Source of the DNA: Hyphochytrium catenoides
Taxonomy: Eukaryota > Sar > Hyphochytriomycetes > Hyphochytriales > Hyphochytriaceae
DNA length: 19,692 bases
Direction of reading: 5' to 3'
Assembly: GCA_900088475.1 (NCBI GenBank)
Contig: FLMG01002087.1
Span: 6,613 to 26,304 of the forward strand
The stretch's first letter is position 1. The number at the start of each line of letters is the position of its first letter. This document shows positions 1 through 10,433 of the stretch, piece after piece. The translations under genes were made by a program, and so were the position numbers. Under the pieces are notes generated by a model. It did not search any database. It saw only the letters and a program-made list of their open reading frames with translations, and was not told the origin of the DNA.

Positions 1-924
1 AAGCCGCAGTTGGCACTCCAGAGTTATGAGCAAGTACGTATTGACTGTGAATGCTCTCATACTCCGTTTGTCAGGTTTACGAAGATTTGTTCGGCAGGGT
101 CACGAAATAGCGCGGAGACACTTGGGAAGTGATCATGGAATTACGGCGACTTTGATGAAAGCGATCCAGGGAGGTAGGCTGGGCAACAATTTTGTTGATT
201 GCTATCCTTGTTCTTAAGACCCATTGCTCTTACAGTCAAAAAGGCAAGGAACAAGAAGAGCGAGGTCTGTATCATATCCCCTGAGTTTTTCCCTCTCTTC
301 TCTTGCGCTTCCACACTGGCGCCCTTTCTATAGCTCCGTTGAGCGCCAATTTATTCAACTCTGACTTTAGCTACCGGCAATAACAAAATCAAGACCCTCA
401 GCGAAGTCTACTATCGGACAATGGACACCATTCAAGGTACGGATCACCGTTCGCAGTCGCGCACACCGAGGTCGTCTAGAGACGATGAATATTTACATGC
501 TGCAAATGCACAATGAAAGCTAGAGAAGAGCGTCAGTACACGGTCTATCATTAAGTAAGGTTGGAGCAACATGGAGGTGATTACGGTATTGACACCACCA
601 TGTAGCGGTATTTTTTTTCTTATACTTAGCATTAAACCGTATGCTTTCCGTACGCAGCAACCTGGAACCAAGCTGAGCCATGAGCTGCTTCAAGCTGTTG
701 GGCTGATGGATAGTGGCAAAAGGGACTGTGGTCCAAAGGCAAGCTCTAAAGGGACTCTGCACAGTAGGCCTCTTGCCAAGAATCAAAAAGCTGAAGCTTC
801 TGAGGAGAAACGCACGGATGCGGCTGAGAGAAATGAGGGCTCACAAGTCGCCGATGCAGTGCCACGCCAAGATCACGGACCGATGACAACTGGCCTGGTG
901 GAAATGATGTCCCCTAGACCTTGA
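1..924 (+). CDS. Tetratricopeptide-repeat (TPR) protein, 3' end only
   Basis: This is the 3' part of a gene that starts outside the window. Phase-consistent exons are 1-33, 98-173, 236-264, 371-436 and 658-924 (TAA-less end, stop TGA at 922-924). Introns are 64, 62, 106 and 221 nt, all GT-AG. Joining exons 1 and 2 gives a good TPR helix pair: LALQSYEQ followed by GHEIARRHLGSDHGIT. This has the A/LG/DH/T pattern of kinesin-light-chain-type (TPR_12) repeats. A lysine-rich stretch (KKARNKK) follows, then a polar tail of about 88 residues rich in K, S, E and D with no fold I recognise. TPRs are protein-protein interaction modules. The partner cannot be inferred, and the specific family is unknown because the body of the protein is missing. 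The TPR match and continuous phase support the first two exons well; the last two exons are less certain. Confidence 0.55.
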
Positions 925-1271
925 AATAAGATTGAGAGTCCTCTAATAGATGTAAAGGACTCTTTACCTAGCAAACAGTTCTAGTAGGCTGACAAGTGAT
1001 TGAGGTCGAACTAGTTTATTCTCTGAGTACAAACTCATTTAGCTCTTGTTGCACTTGGCGGCCTCTAAATACCTCAGTATGGTTTGCGGACTGTCCTTCA
1101 GCCTGTGATCGAGATATCTTAGGAGATTCTACAGACTTCCAAAAGGAATGACAAATACAGCGTAGGAAGTTGGAGATCTGGCACTCATTTTGCAAGAAGG
1201 GTTGAAAATAAAGCCAGCAGGAAATTGGAGTTGATGGCAACTGTCAACTTTACAGGGTTGATTTACCCTAC
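925..1271. other. Intergenic / no firm gene
   Basis: This follows the stop of the TPR gene. On the minus strand an open stretch from 1240 down to a TAG at 1129-1131 could be a terminal exon of the membrane-protein candidate to its right. That would need a 31-nt intron (1241-1271), far shorter than the introns of the secure genes here, so I do not annotate it. Nothing else is recognisable. Confidence 0.4.
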
Positions 1272-2473
1272 CTGCTTGCATCTAGCTCATAAGTTCCGCA
1301 ACTGTGGACTATGCTCATGACGGTGATGGGCCTAAGGAAGTCAATCATGGCCCGTCGCTGACTGATAGAGATATGTTTGATGGTGCTCACGGGAAACATT
1401 TGCTCTTCGACTGACCATAGAGACTGAAAACGTATGACAAGATCGCCTGAAGAATATTTTTTAGTCAAAGGGTCAATATAAGCGCTGAGCAGATGCACCT
1501 TTCCAGGGCTGGTTCTTTGAATAGACGGTACCCCACCTGTAGAGTTGAATATAAAGAGCCCCTCCGTCCAAGTACCATTCAACATGGATTCGTGATATAG
1601 AGCATAACTTTGTGACCAAGCCAAGCATAATGCCAGTAGCCCACCGAACCTGGTGAAGAGGAAACTCAGCGACTAGAACTCTCTAAAGGAACACGACAGC
1701 AGAAGGGCTGCCTGAGTAGAGCCATTGATAACTCAAGGAGACCTTTTAATAAATGGACCTAAGGATGCTCAGCTTGTCCATGCGAAAAGTGGTAAAAATG
1801 TCGCAGAACTAATCCAGCAAAACCAAAAAAGGCTCAATCGAACTGCCAATGAGCGAGACAGGTAATCACAACTTTCACATCGTTAGAGTCATCGATCATC
1901 AAATGCTAAATTTGGGGAAATGAATAGCAGAAGTGATCGTTCTTCAACTTACAAGGAGATGACCGTCGTCAGGTAGAAGAACTTTGATATGGCTGTGGCA
2001 TGCCCCATGTCATCCTGACTGAGTAACCCCAGCACGTAGGAGAATGGAAAGACTGAGAATAGGAACGCCAAGACATAATAGACGCTAGTTTGCGGCCGGT
2101 GAGTAGAATAGAATGCCTATGAACGATAGCTAAAGTTAGTACCAGCCACCTTGCATGCCAAGACGTAAGTGTCTCCAGCCATTGGATTGGGAACAATGCA
2201 CTTAATAAAGAAGAAGATCTGAGAAAGGGTTCGCAATATCGTAATGGTTAAGGTTGCACCGAGAAAAAGGAGAACAGATCTTGCCTTCGTAGAGCATGGA
2301 AGTCCGGCGCCCAGCACTACATCATCTCGGCCGTCCGTATCGTCGGAGAGAAGCGGAACGTTTCCCTCTTCTAATCCCCCTCTTGTTTTGAGCAGTGCCC
2401 CACTCACTTCGCCCTGGTAAGAGTTAAGCAGCTCCTTCCAGCCGAGCATCTCTCCGGGTCCTTTAAGCGTCAA
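1272..2473 (-). CDS. Candidate membrane protein (possibly ABC-2/ABCA-type transmembrane segment), uncertain exons
   Basis: Three minus-strand open blocks share compatible phases: 2473-2150, 2116-1953 and 1649-1272. The middle block is the most gene-like. It encodes 54 residues with an acceptor AG before it and GTAAGT after it. It contains a long hydrophobic helix with the motif FPFSYVLGLLSQDD and then FFYLTT, which resembles the late helices of ABCA-type exporters (P-F-S-Y then hydrophobic, then an acidic turn). Block 1 holds a hydrophobic stretch near residues 75-95. Block 3 begins hydrophobic (LLALCLAWS) and continues as a polar, loop-like segment with an NGT sequon. No nucleotide-binding domain (Walker A, signature) follows, so ABC identity is only suggestive. 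The intron between blocks 1 and 2 would be 33 nt, with a TACTAAC branch-like motif. The block could be a decayed gene or a wrong model. Confidence 0.3.
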
Positions 2474-3543
2474 CCGACTGCCGGGCGACGTACAGAGCCA
2501 GCGATTGCTTGGCCGCAGAAGCCCGATGCAGGCTGAGTACCAAAAGAAGATGAGTCACAATGCACGGATCGATCGCTGACGAGATCAAAAGCATATAGAG
2601 TTGGGCTGTCTATGATAGGAGAACGCTCCGGAGAAGATTTGTTGAGCGGACCGCAGTTGATTTCTCTTATACACAGAGAGCGGTACTAGCAAGGATAGAG
2701 CCTACGTCCAGAGCTCGTGATGGTTGTGAAGGCCTTGCGCTGGAGAAGCTGCTGAAGAGATGCATCAAACGCGGGCGACGTCAGAAAGGTTAGAAGAAGC
2801 TCCAAAGGAAGCAAAGGACAATTCACAGCACTTCAACATGCCTCATGTCCCATGTATTCCCAGATGGCGTTAGCGGCTAGCCTCCCAATGCCTCATCTGA
2901 TCTATGAATGCAGCTTGTAACAACAGCTGGGAGATCAACAGACTTTGTCTCCATAGATGGATAATAAGCCAGAGGAGAGCGAGGAGACAAGACCGAGACA
3001 GGAGCGAGAGAGCGCTGGGTCCTGTCTTTGATGAAGGTGAAGTCTGCTGGCTGCTGGCATTCAACTGGGAATCCTCTTGGCGTGGGAGCGAGAGGTGACG
3101 GTCGTCCTAGCACTAGTCGCGGGTACCGCATATGCCGAGAGGAGGGAAGTGAGGGTAGCATTTTCCTCTCTATCAAAAGAGCTTTACCGAGAGGCTCGTC
3201 CGTACCACGATGTGAGGGGTGATTGGAGATGTACCCAGCCATTCCATCGAAGGTTATCTATTTCCTTGGTATGATAGTCGAGCATTATCTCGAGAAGGTG
3301 TTAATCGGTTCACCTATTTATCCTCCATTAGCTTTGATGGCTCTTGCAGCAACAAAGCACGATCAACTTCTTCTCATGCTGTTATGAGAAAAGGAGAAGA
3401 GAATCTCTTTTCAGGTTCCTACCAAGATAGTTGAACTGCGGTAGAGCTGTTCACATGAAGCTATTGAGCTAAAATTGGGCAATGTCGCGCACCAGGAACG
3501 TTGACATGCAACGTGTCTGAAGAAAGGTGTAGTGAGAATAACG
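2474..3543. other. Gene-poor stretch with weak hydrophobic ORFs
   Basis: No gene is supported. Overlapping frames are open on both strands around 2870-3250. One minus-strand frame (3064-2870) encodes a leucine-rich hydrophobic stretch (CLLALLWLIIHL). Another (3242-2877) contains SPLAYYPSMETKSVDLP, which could belong to the same membrane-protein candidate further left. Six short ORFs overlap here in several frames, as expected of a purine-biased spacer. I therefore treat it as non-coding or decayed. Confidence 0.35.
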
Positions 3544-3570
3544 ATGAATAGGGCCTTAAGACCTATTCAT
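3544..3570. repeat. 27-nt near-palindrome
   Basis: Perfect 9-nt inverted arms ATGAATAGG (3544-3552) and CCTATTCAT (3562-3570) flank a 9-nt centre containing CTTAAG. The inner bases are also almost self-complementary. It lies 6 nt past the apparent stop of the copia-like RNase H remnant on the minus strand, where the 3' end of such an element would be. Confidence 0.75.
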
Positions 3571-3575
3571 GTCAG

Positions 3576-4010
3576 CTAGTACAGTCCCTTGGTGACAACG
3601 TCAGCAGTCATCTCATTGCAGGAAGCAGATCTCAGTAGTAGACGTGGGTTCCCATCATTCAAGAAAGAACTACCTAAATGTGCCTTCCAAAACCTCAACA
3701 ACCAAATTTGGGAGTCCTTAACCTCCCGCTCCCTCCTTCGGCAGTAAAGACGACTCGAACAAGGCATCAGCAGTCCAACACCTTATAGCAGCGCGAGAGT
3801 CAGGAAAGAGGCTCTCACACTCAATGTAGGACTACAATACGTCGTATAAGATTGGGTGACAGTATTGATGGTCATCTTCCTAGTACGCATGCTGTCCAGG
3901 TGCCCACAGCAAGTAGCTCGCTCGTGCCTTAGGCACTTGCAGAACCACGCGACACAAGTCCACATTTCCTCCATCCTTCTCCTAATATATGTTTCCCGTC
4001 TAGTCTCCAT
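3576..4010 (-). mobile_element. Decayed Ty1/copia-like retrotransposon fragment (end of RNase H)
   Basis: The minus-strand frame ending at TAG 3576-3578 reads RSASCNEMTADVVTKGLY before the stop. This matches the diagnostic end of Ty1/copia RNase H, where a conserved (N/D)EMTAD-h-hTK-(P/G)L tail closes the polyprotein. A little upstream, KAHLGSSF sits where the family has its KHID..HF motif. Around 4010, METRRETY resembles the family's ETRRST segment. In-frame stops and missing catalytic acidic motifs show it is non-functional. No reverse transcriptase, integrase or LTR pair is visible. Only the RNase H tail is recognisable; the rest of the span is inferred from order and spacing. Confidence 0.5.
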
Positions 4011-4867
4011 CGATCTATCTAGACGACTAGACTAGCTCACAGTTATTAAGTCTAAGGCGCTATTCATCATCTTAGATCTCACTCCATCCTTTACAGATAC
4101 ATCAACGCACGTGATCCAGTCCACCGGGAGACCCTTGGCCAAATCTGAGCATACTAGCCTCATTGAAAACAATCTCTATTACTCTTCAAAGATAAAGATA
4201 AACAACATAAAGCTTGCACTGGCAGTCAAAGTCGCTTTATAAAGCCTGACTGATTGCCGACCGCATTGGTCTTCTAGTGACGTACGCAGAACACGAGTAG
4301 CTTACCTTTTACTGCGGGCGTCGTCAACGACGGAAGCGGAGTGCTTTCTTTGAACTGCAAGCCAGCAACAGTTTCCGCCAGACTCCTGTCTGCGTGACAG
4401 GAAAGAATCAGAAAATTAGCTGTTCGCGTTTAAAACCCCGCGCGACCTGCGATCCCTGAGCAAAAGAAATTTGAAAAGAAATTTTGATCCAAGAAAGCGC
4501 ATCGAGGATGTCAGAGATACCAAACGTCATTCGTCCCAGCCGGTGGCTGGGGTCAGACGGCACTTCCTAATTCGGTTGACTCTCATCATTTTCCTCATGC
4601 TTTAAAGTAGACACAACAGCAATTCATGTGGCACGAAGACAGATGGACACAAAGTAGAACGCAGCTTGATGTAATAAGGTCAGCTGTGCAACATACCAGG
4701 GATCTCCTTCGTCGCATTGAGCTCGTTAGAACAGAGTGCAATAGTAACAGGCTTCACGAGCCAAGCAGGACGGGTAGCCCTCTGGCCTTGGCAGATGTAT
4801 CACCGATCCTAGATGCTGGCTGGCATCATGAGTTCTTTAGGAAGTGCCAGTCTCGTAGGTAGTAATG
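4011..4867. other. Intergenic stretch
   Basis: I see no supportable gene. A 78-codon plus-strand ORF (4626-4862) includes a helical-looking segment (QHTRDLLRRIELVRTEC). It has no recognisable family, no exon partners and ends just beside the 3' end of the minus-strand gene at 4868, so it is probably fortuitous. Confidence 0.4.
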
Positions 4868-5511
4868 TCAATGTAGTTGGAGCTTTGAAGCTTTTTCTGC
4901 TGCCAACTGTGTAGCGTAGCTGGTGATGAGTGATGAGAGGAAGGCGACAGCTGCCCTCCAGATGCACCGCATCCACTCACCTCCAGTTGTCCCAAGTTAT
5001 CCGGGTTTACATCTACAAACCCATGTTGACTCACAAAGCGAAAGGACCTTCAAATGTTGTATGAGCTTTTGTGCTTCCTTTACTTAAAGGCCCTTCGCCC
5101 ATCACGACTTTTCGTTTTTCGACCAGAACAGAAGGAACCAAGATGGACAGAGCGCCGAGGGCTCAAGCTTCTTATCATTACCTTACCAGTCACGAAGGTT
5201 GATAGGGCAGTAGCTAGCGCTACGTCGTTAGCAGTGCACCCCACCTCGCTAATCAGCTCGTAGTCTCAGCGCAGGGTAATACTAATCATCTAGTGGGTTG
5301 AAGCCAAGGAAGACAGAGTCGCTGATGGAATGGGCTTTGTAGACGAAACGTGAAAGGAGCCTTCGGCCTCTTCACCCTGGTTGGGCTCTCTCCTTTGGAC
5401 TTCTTCAACCTGTATGGCCGTCTGGCAATTAGGACATCGATATTTATCAAGGACACCGCAGTAATCTTTGGACATGGTGCCAGCTGCAACCTGGAATCTC
5501 ACCAGACGCAT
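4868..5511 (-). CDS. Unidentified small gene with a CxxC motif, divergent from CFAP221 (internal exons unresolved)
   Basis: The 3' end is fairly clear. An exon ends at 4981 with GFVDVNPDNLGQLE before GTGAGT, then a 74-nt intron (4907-4980) ends in ACAG. A last exon (4906-4868) adds LAAEKASKLQLH and TGA. The 5' part is an ORF with ATGs at 5511 and 5475, containing DYCGVLDKYRCPNCQTAIQ. The CPNC pair looks like half of a zinc ribbon or zinc finger, though a second pair is not visible. An acidic, Ser/Thr-rich tail follows. The link between the two ends is unresolved; a basic helical stretch near 5150-5050 (KVKEAQKLIQHLK) may be an internal exon. The family is not recognised. The two ends could belong to different genes, but strand, spacing and intron style agree. 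Confidence 0.4.
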
Positions 5512-5571
5512 TATTGTAGTGGAATGTAGAGCCACCTGGTGTTGATATCACCTCGTCGTCTACCCTCGAAA
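5512..5571. promoter_or_regulatory. Short divergent promoter candidate
   Basis: Only 60-96 nt separate the CFAP221 ATG (5572) from the ATG candidates of the minus-strand gene (5511 or 5475). If both starts are right, the two genes share one bidirectional promoter and very short leaders. No TATA box or other named element is evident. Confidence depends on the weak minus-strand start. Confidence 0.3.
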
Positions 5572-8500
5572 ATGGCGCAGATCATCCCATCCTCCGGCAG
5601 CGTTATGGTCGGTTCAGTCAGCCAACCCAAGCAAACGTTACTGGATAAGGATTATAATCGGATAGGGCGGAATGAGGTACTAGAGGTTAGGCCAAGCATA
5701 GTTCATTTCGGAGGCTATGCCCTGGGCCAGACTCATAAGCTCAGGCTGCGCATCCTGAACGTCTCGCCCTTGCCACAGCGGATGAACATTATCCCACCCA
5801 CAACCCGTTACTTCAGGATATCCTATCAAAAGAAAGGGAGACTCTCTCCTGGTCTAAGTGAAGAAGTGGAGATAGAGTTCGAGGGACATGAATGGCGATA
5901 CTATTACGACTGCATCAGAGTGCATTCTGAAGGAGAAAGCCTCCTGGTTCCCCTACATGCTTACCCAGTCAGCAATGAACTCAAAATCCCCACGAGAATA
6001 GATTTTGGCAGATGTCCCTTAGGAGAATTGGCAATAAAGGTAAGACTGTTATGTCGTCTTCGAGTCTGCGATGTACTTTACACATTCCTGCTAGCTCAAA
6101 GGTGGAGACTATCTGGTACAACTTTCACTTCTTTGGCCGCAGCCACTCAGTCGTATTTTCCGGACTTGCAGCCCCTGGCCACCTATGCCTTTTGCCTATA
6201 AGTTTTTTTATTTAAACACTGCTGCTCCGCCTCCCCACGTCTCCTTCGCTTCATCTCGAATTACCTTGCTGTTTCTTCTGCTGCTTGCGCTGTATGTTAT
6301 GTATGGCAGCCCCTTCTCCACTGACTTGCGCTTTCGGTAGCGCTTCTCCCTTAGTTGTTCGGTGCCTATCCAGTTCGAGTATTCGATTGAAGTCACCAAA
6401 CCACACCCAGATCTCCGAATAGAACCCGTCGCAGGCGTAATCCCTGCGAACGGCTCCATAGAAATCCGGCTTTTCTACACTCCTATCACCCTCTCCATCG
6501 CCTCAATGGAATTCCTTACCCACCTATCGCAATTTCATTCGTCACCTGTTGCTACTCGTGTCACCGCTTCTGCCGTGGCTGGATTAATGAAGGAGAAGAT
6601 TCTTAAGGAAGCGGTGCTACATGGGGATTTCACGGCTGACGATATAGAGGAACCTGACCTCCCAGCCTCCGTAAGAAAGTACATGTTCTCTAGGTGTCCC
6701 TCCTTGTCTGTTGCTTCTTTCTCTTGCTCTTGCTCTTTCCCTAGATGTGTCTATTCTGCTGATGCACATCAGCGTAAAGAAGTAAAATTATCGTCCTGGA
6801 ATGCCATCTAACTAGCTCTGTTCCGCCAGCTTTCCGGAGAACGGATGGAGCCCAGTCTCTACCACGGCAAAGGCGCAGGCAACGTGTTGGATCCAGGTCA
6901 GTGCTAGTAAAGCAGAATTCATAACAGGGCAGGATCTATAACCTTAAGAAAGGCTACCGTTGAATTTTTTCCCCCGTGTGTCTTGCAAGCCTCAATTCTC
7001 AACTTCGCGCCTATCGCTCAGCCCTCAACTGCATCTTTTTAAAGCTCAACACTTCAGACCAGATGCCTCTATATGTTAGGCCTTTGACGATGTCCAAAAC
7101 CTTGTATGTTCGCTCTCCTTGTTCTTGCTGGGCTGATCATTGTATGTCAAGGTGGTGATTATATGCACTCTTTGCGTATCAAGCCTAGTGATGGGCCAAT
7201 GCGGCTTATCTTCCCGAAGAAGCCTTCCCCTCTTCCTGAAGTGGAAATGGATGGACTGAAAGTTCCTGGTACGTTCGAGCAACATGTGGAAAAACCACCA
7301 TCTTTGGTGCTTCATTTGAAAAGTCCTTGACTTCATGACACCACCTCCCTTCCTGTTTGCATGCATCGAATTTCTGTCACTGCAGGGGAGCTTAACGACC
7401 AAAAGACAGTGAACTACGTGCTTACGCAGCAACCCGGGAAGTTGACCTTGAAGGATTTGAAAAGTACCATTGAGGAACAGAGAGAAGTTAGGAGAAAGCA
7501 GCAACAAGAACAAGTATGAGCTCCTACACTTAGCTACAGACGCCCTGCTAGTATAATCCCTCCGAAATCCCATTATCCATGCATTTCCCTTTGGTCGTGC
7601 TTTGCTGAGGAGACGCCATTTGCTTACTGAAACCAAGGGTCTCCCATCTCCCTACTATGAATCTCAAGCTTGCTGAGTTTCGATGGATGACGTTGTATTA
7701 CATTCTAACGCTGCCCAATGTCAATTGTTACCAGGAGTTGATCAAGTCTCTCACCGGAAGCTCTGTGGGTGGCCTTACGCTGCAAGGTATAGCGGCTGAG
7801 GAGGCCTTGGAGGCTCGAAGGACCAGCCGCCAGCTCAAAGAGCTATCGTTCCTCCAGGACATCACGGAGATCAAAAAGCAGGAACAACAGAAGGAGTTTG
7901 CTACCAAGCAGGTACACTACTAGAATTGTTAGCCAGAGAGACGCCTGCGGAACAGTGTCCCTGGAAAATGTCGGTTCCGACCCACATCCGTCGCCTTCTT
8001 TACTTCATCTCTGCTCAGAGTTAGATTATGCGCCTTTCAGATTTTCTTTTTAAGTTTTCCGCTCCTATCACTTCCGCTTGCAAACTCCGTACGATCTCTC
8101 TGTCCTTTGGCCATATTTTTTACAAGGCCACTTTGCCGCTTATCGTCATACTTTTGTAGGAGTATATAGGTGAAACCCTAATGACGGACGCGGAAGTGGA
8201 GTACGTCAAGAAGCTGCGAGCATTCGTGAAAGAGTATATGGAAAGGAGTGATAGGACTACTGCCAGGTAGGCAAACGATTTTGCGTTTCTCTCTACTTGT
8301 GTGCTAAATAGTAGCCTTCTTACGCTAAAAAAGGCGAGTGCTTTTTCTTCTAGATCTCTCCGTCTGACTGTTGTGGACTTCTTTAAATCGTCCTATATCT
8401 AGGACGAAGTACGCAACGGAGCTTTGGGGCCCCTACGACGTACCTCCTCGCCGACCATTACTTCCAGCAGATCGTGTTCCCGCCAGTTGCTTTTCTTTTG

Positions 8501-10433
8501 AACCGAATGCCGCCGATACATGGAAAATGAGAAGGGGGAGTCTCCAGCGTCTGGTACGGGCGGTCTCTAAAGTCATTATTAGGCTTCGGACATACAAGCA
8601 TTTCAAGATGATCAAAGACAGATTGGGATCAGCAAAGTCAAAAGAGGAAGTCAGAAGGATGGTGGACCTAGATAACAAAAGGGCAGCCGCGCTCGCAAAC
8701 GAACTAAGTCCGGAAGACCTAGAAGAGAAGGACAAGGGAGTAGAGAATAAAGGAGGTACTCCCTTGACAACGAGAGAGAGCGGAGCACCAGCGCTTCACC
8801 TTTCCTCTGCTACTGTCGGGTTGTCCAAGGATAGCTCTGCCATATCAGGCTTTGTGAAAAACGTTAGTCGCTGCAACATTCCCTTGTATGATGACGGAGG
8901 TTCCGAAGCGGGAAAGGAGTTCCCAACCACCACCACTACCTCATTCCATGAGCCCAGCTTCCTCCCCCTTGTTGTACCACATGAAGCGCAGCTGGTAAGA
9001 ATCGCAGGGGTCGAGGCATTCCTCTCCTTTCTTAATTCGCCACTTCTGACATGTCCGGCGACTGAAAATGCATCCTATGCTTGCTTCTTTGGATATGGTT
9101 GTTTCGGTCACGACTTCTAGCTATCTCCCGCACACACCCCAAGTACTTTTCAACTTCCGCTGTCGAAACTTCTCATGCCCAGTATTGACACCCAGCAACC
9201 TTTAAATTGCTGGTCCGTGTATGTAGCTGGGATACACAGCCTTTCCTATGCCTCCAATCAGTATCACCCCAGCATGCCAGGAGCCTGCTCCATTACAACG
9301 GCCTTCCGGCTATGAGGATACGTTCCGTGCCTCGTACTTGGCAGCGAAGACTGAGGGCGAGAGGCAGGACAGTGCAGACAGAGCGAGGATTGACCAGTGG
9401 TCAAGTGAAGAGGAAACGCTTTCTCGAGCTCGGGCACTTTTTGATGAAGTCACTGACGTCGTTGACCTTCTCAAACCTCGAAATGACGTGAGAATGTTTG
9501 CTCCGTACGACGACATGAATGAGGTGGATCCAGGTCAGCTCGCATCCTCTCTACTTCAGAGACCAAAGAGATCAACTTTGTTCTGTACAAACTTTATCTA
9601 TTCCCTCCGTCCTTTCTTTGTTTCCGACTTTATGGTCTCTTTTTCTGCATTATACTCCTATTTGTTGGCGCTGTGACATTCTGCACGGACAAATACTGTT
9701 CAGCGCCGATTTGTCTTCTGATCTAACCATTATGTGCAGCCCATCATCTGCGACCTTTGGTTATTCGTCGGCCGGAGCCAGATACAAGAGAGATGCTCCA
9801 TGCGCAGCGCGGAGGGACAACATCTCTCCTATCCAGTTCTGAAGACGAGCTGTCTCTTTCACTTGTATGGCGGCAGCGGAAGGAAATGCGATGGTTCCCA
9901 CCAAAGATTTCATCCTCAAGTAGGTGTTCATTTCAGCTTTCAAGTTGTCGCCATGTCTCAGTACATAATGGCTAACAGGTCCAAGACATAATGTCTTCTT
10001 GGCTTACTGCTTTTTGTTATTGCTGTATCTTAAGCTCCTTGGGAGCAATCCCATTCCATCTAACCCACATACCATTGATCTAATCCACATCTTGGATATA
10101 GGGCTGGTGCCAGATGTCTCAAGTCTTTGGGACTTGGTCGAAGCTCCTTCTATCCTTTCTCGACAGGAAGAAGCGGATGACCTGAGCGAAAGCGAGAGCG
10201 ACGATGACACATCACTGGATAGTGCTATGCCCTCACTGGACCTTGCGCGCTCACTTTTCGAGGAAAAAGCAACTAAGCGTGAGATAGAGTTGAGTGGTAC
10301 CATGGAGGTTGTTTCGCAGCAGCAGGCCAGGTCAATTGAAAGAGACGTAGCCCTTCATCGACTCGAAGAACGACATTCAAAGCTGCGACGACAAAGCCAA
10401 GAGGTTTTGGTAAAGGTATACCGGTGCTCTTAG
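5572..10433 (+). CDS. CFAP221: Cilia- and flagella-associated protein 221 (PCDP1), 11 exons
   Basis: CFAP221/PCDP1 is a calmodulin-binding component of the C1d projection of the ciliary central pair and is needed for normal ciliary beating. Exons: 5572-6039, 6341-6670, 6830-6896, 7152-7268, 7386-7513, 7735-7911, 8160-8266, 8403-8994, 9227-9533, 9740-9919 and 10102-10433. All phases agree and give about 934 aa, slightly longer than the human protein. Residues about 35-250 form the family's N-terminal ASH/HYDIN-like beta-sandwich region: VHFGGYALGQTHKLRLRILN, then the hallmark EWRYYYDCIRVH, then IDFGRCPLG and GVIPANGSIEI. Residues about 340-465 are a charged, helical segment. Residues about 505-540 (WKMRRGSLQRLVRAVSKVII) are a basic amphipathic helix, a plausible calmodulin site. 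The C-terminus is acidic and coiled. I chose the ATG at 5572 (AAAATGG context); the frame is open upstream but without ATG. The exact end of the last exon is less sure, since AAG|GTATAC near 10417 could be another donor. Confidence 0.93.

Noticed and set aside
437-456. 20-nt GT...AG stretch that could be a tiny intron in the TPR gene
   Set aside because: It is much shorter than the other introns here; a 221-nt intron to 658 also keeps phase and needs no exceptional length.
5539-5571. Upstream extension of CFAP221 from a GTG at 5539
   Set aside because: The frame is open but has no ATG; the ATG at 5572 is in good context and precedes the conserved region by a reasonable distance.
7076-7636. 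186-codon minus-strand ORF opposite CFAP221 exons 4-5
   Set aside because: It is antisense to well-supported CFAP221 exons, has no ATG-based domain or splice partners and arises from the codon pattern of the sense strand.
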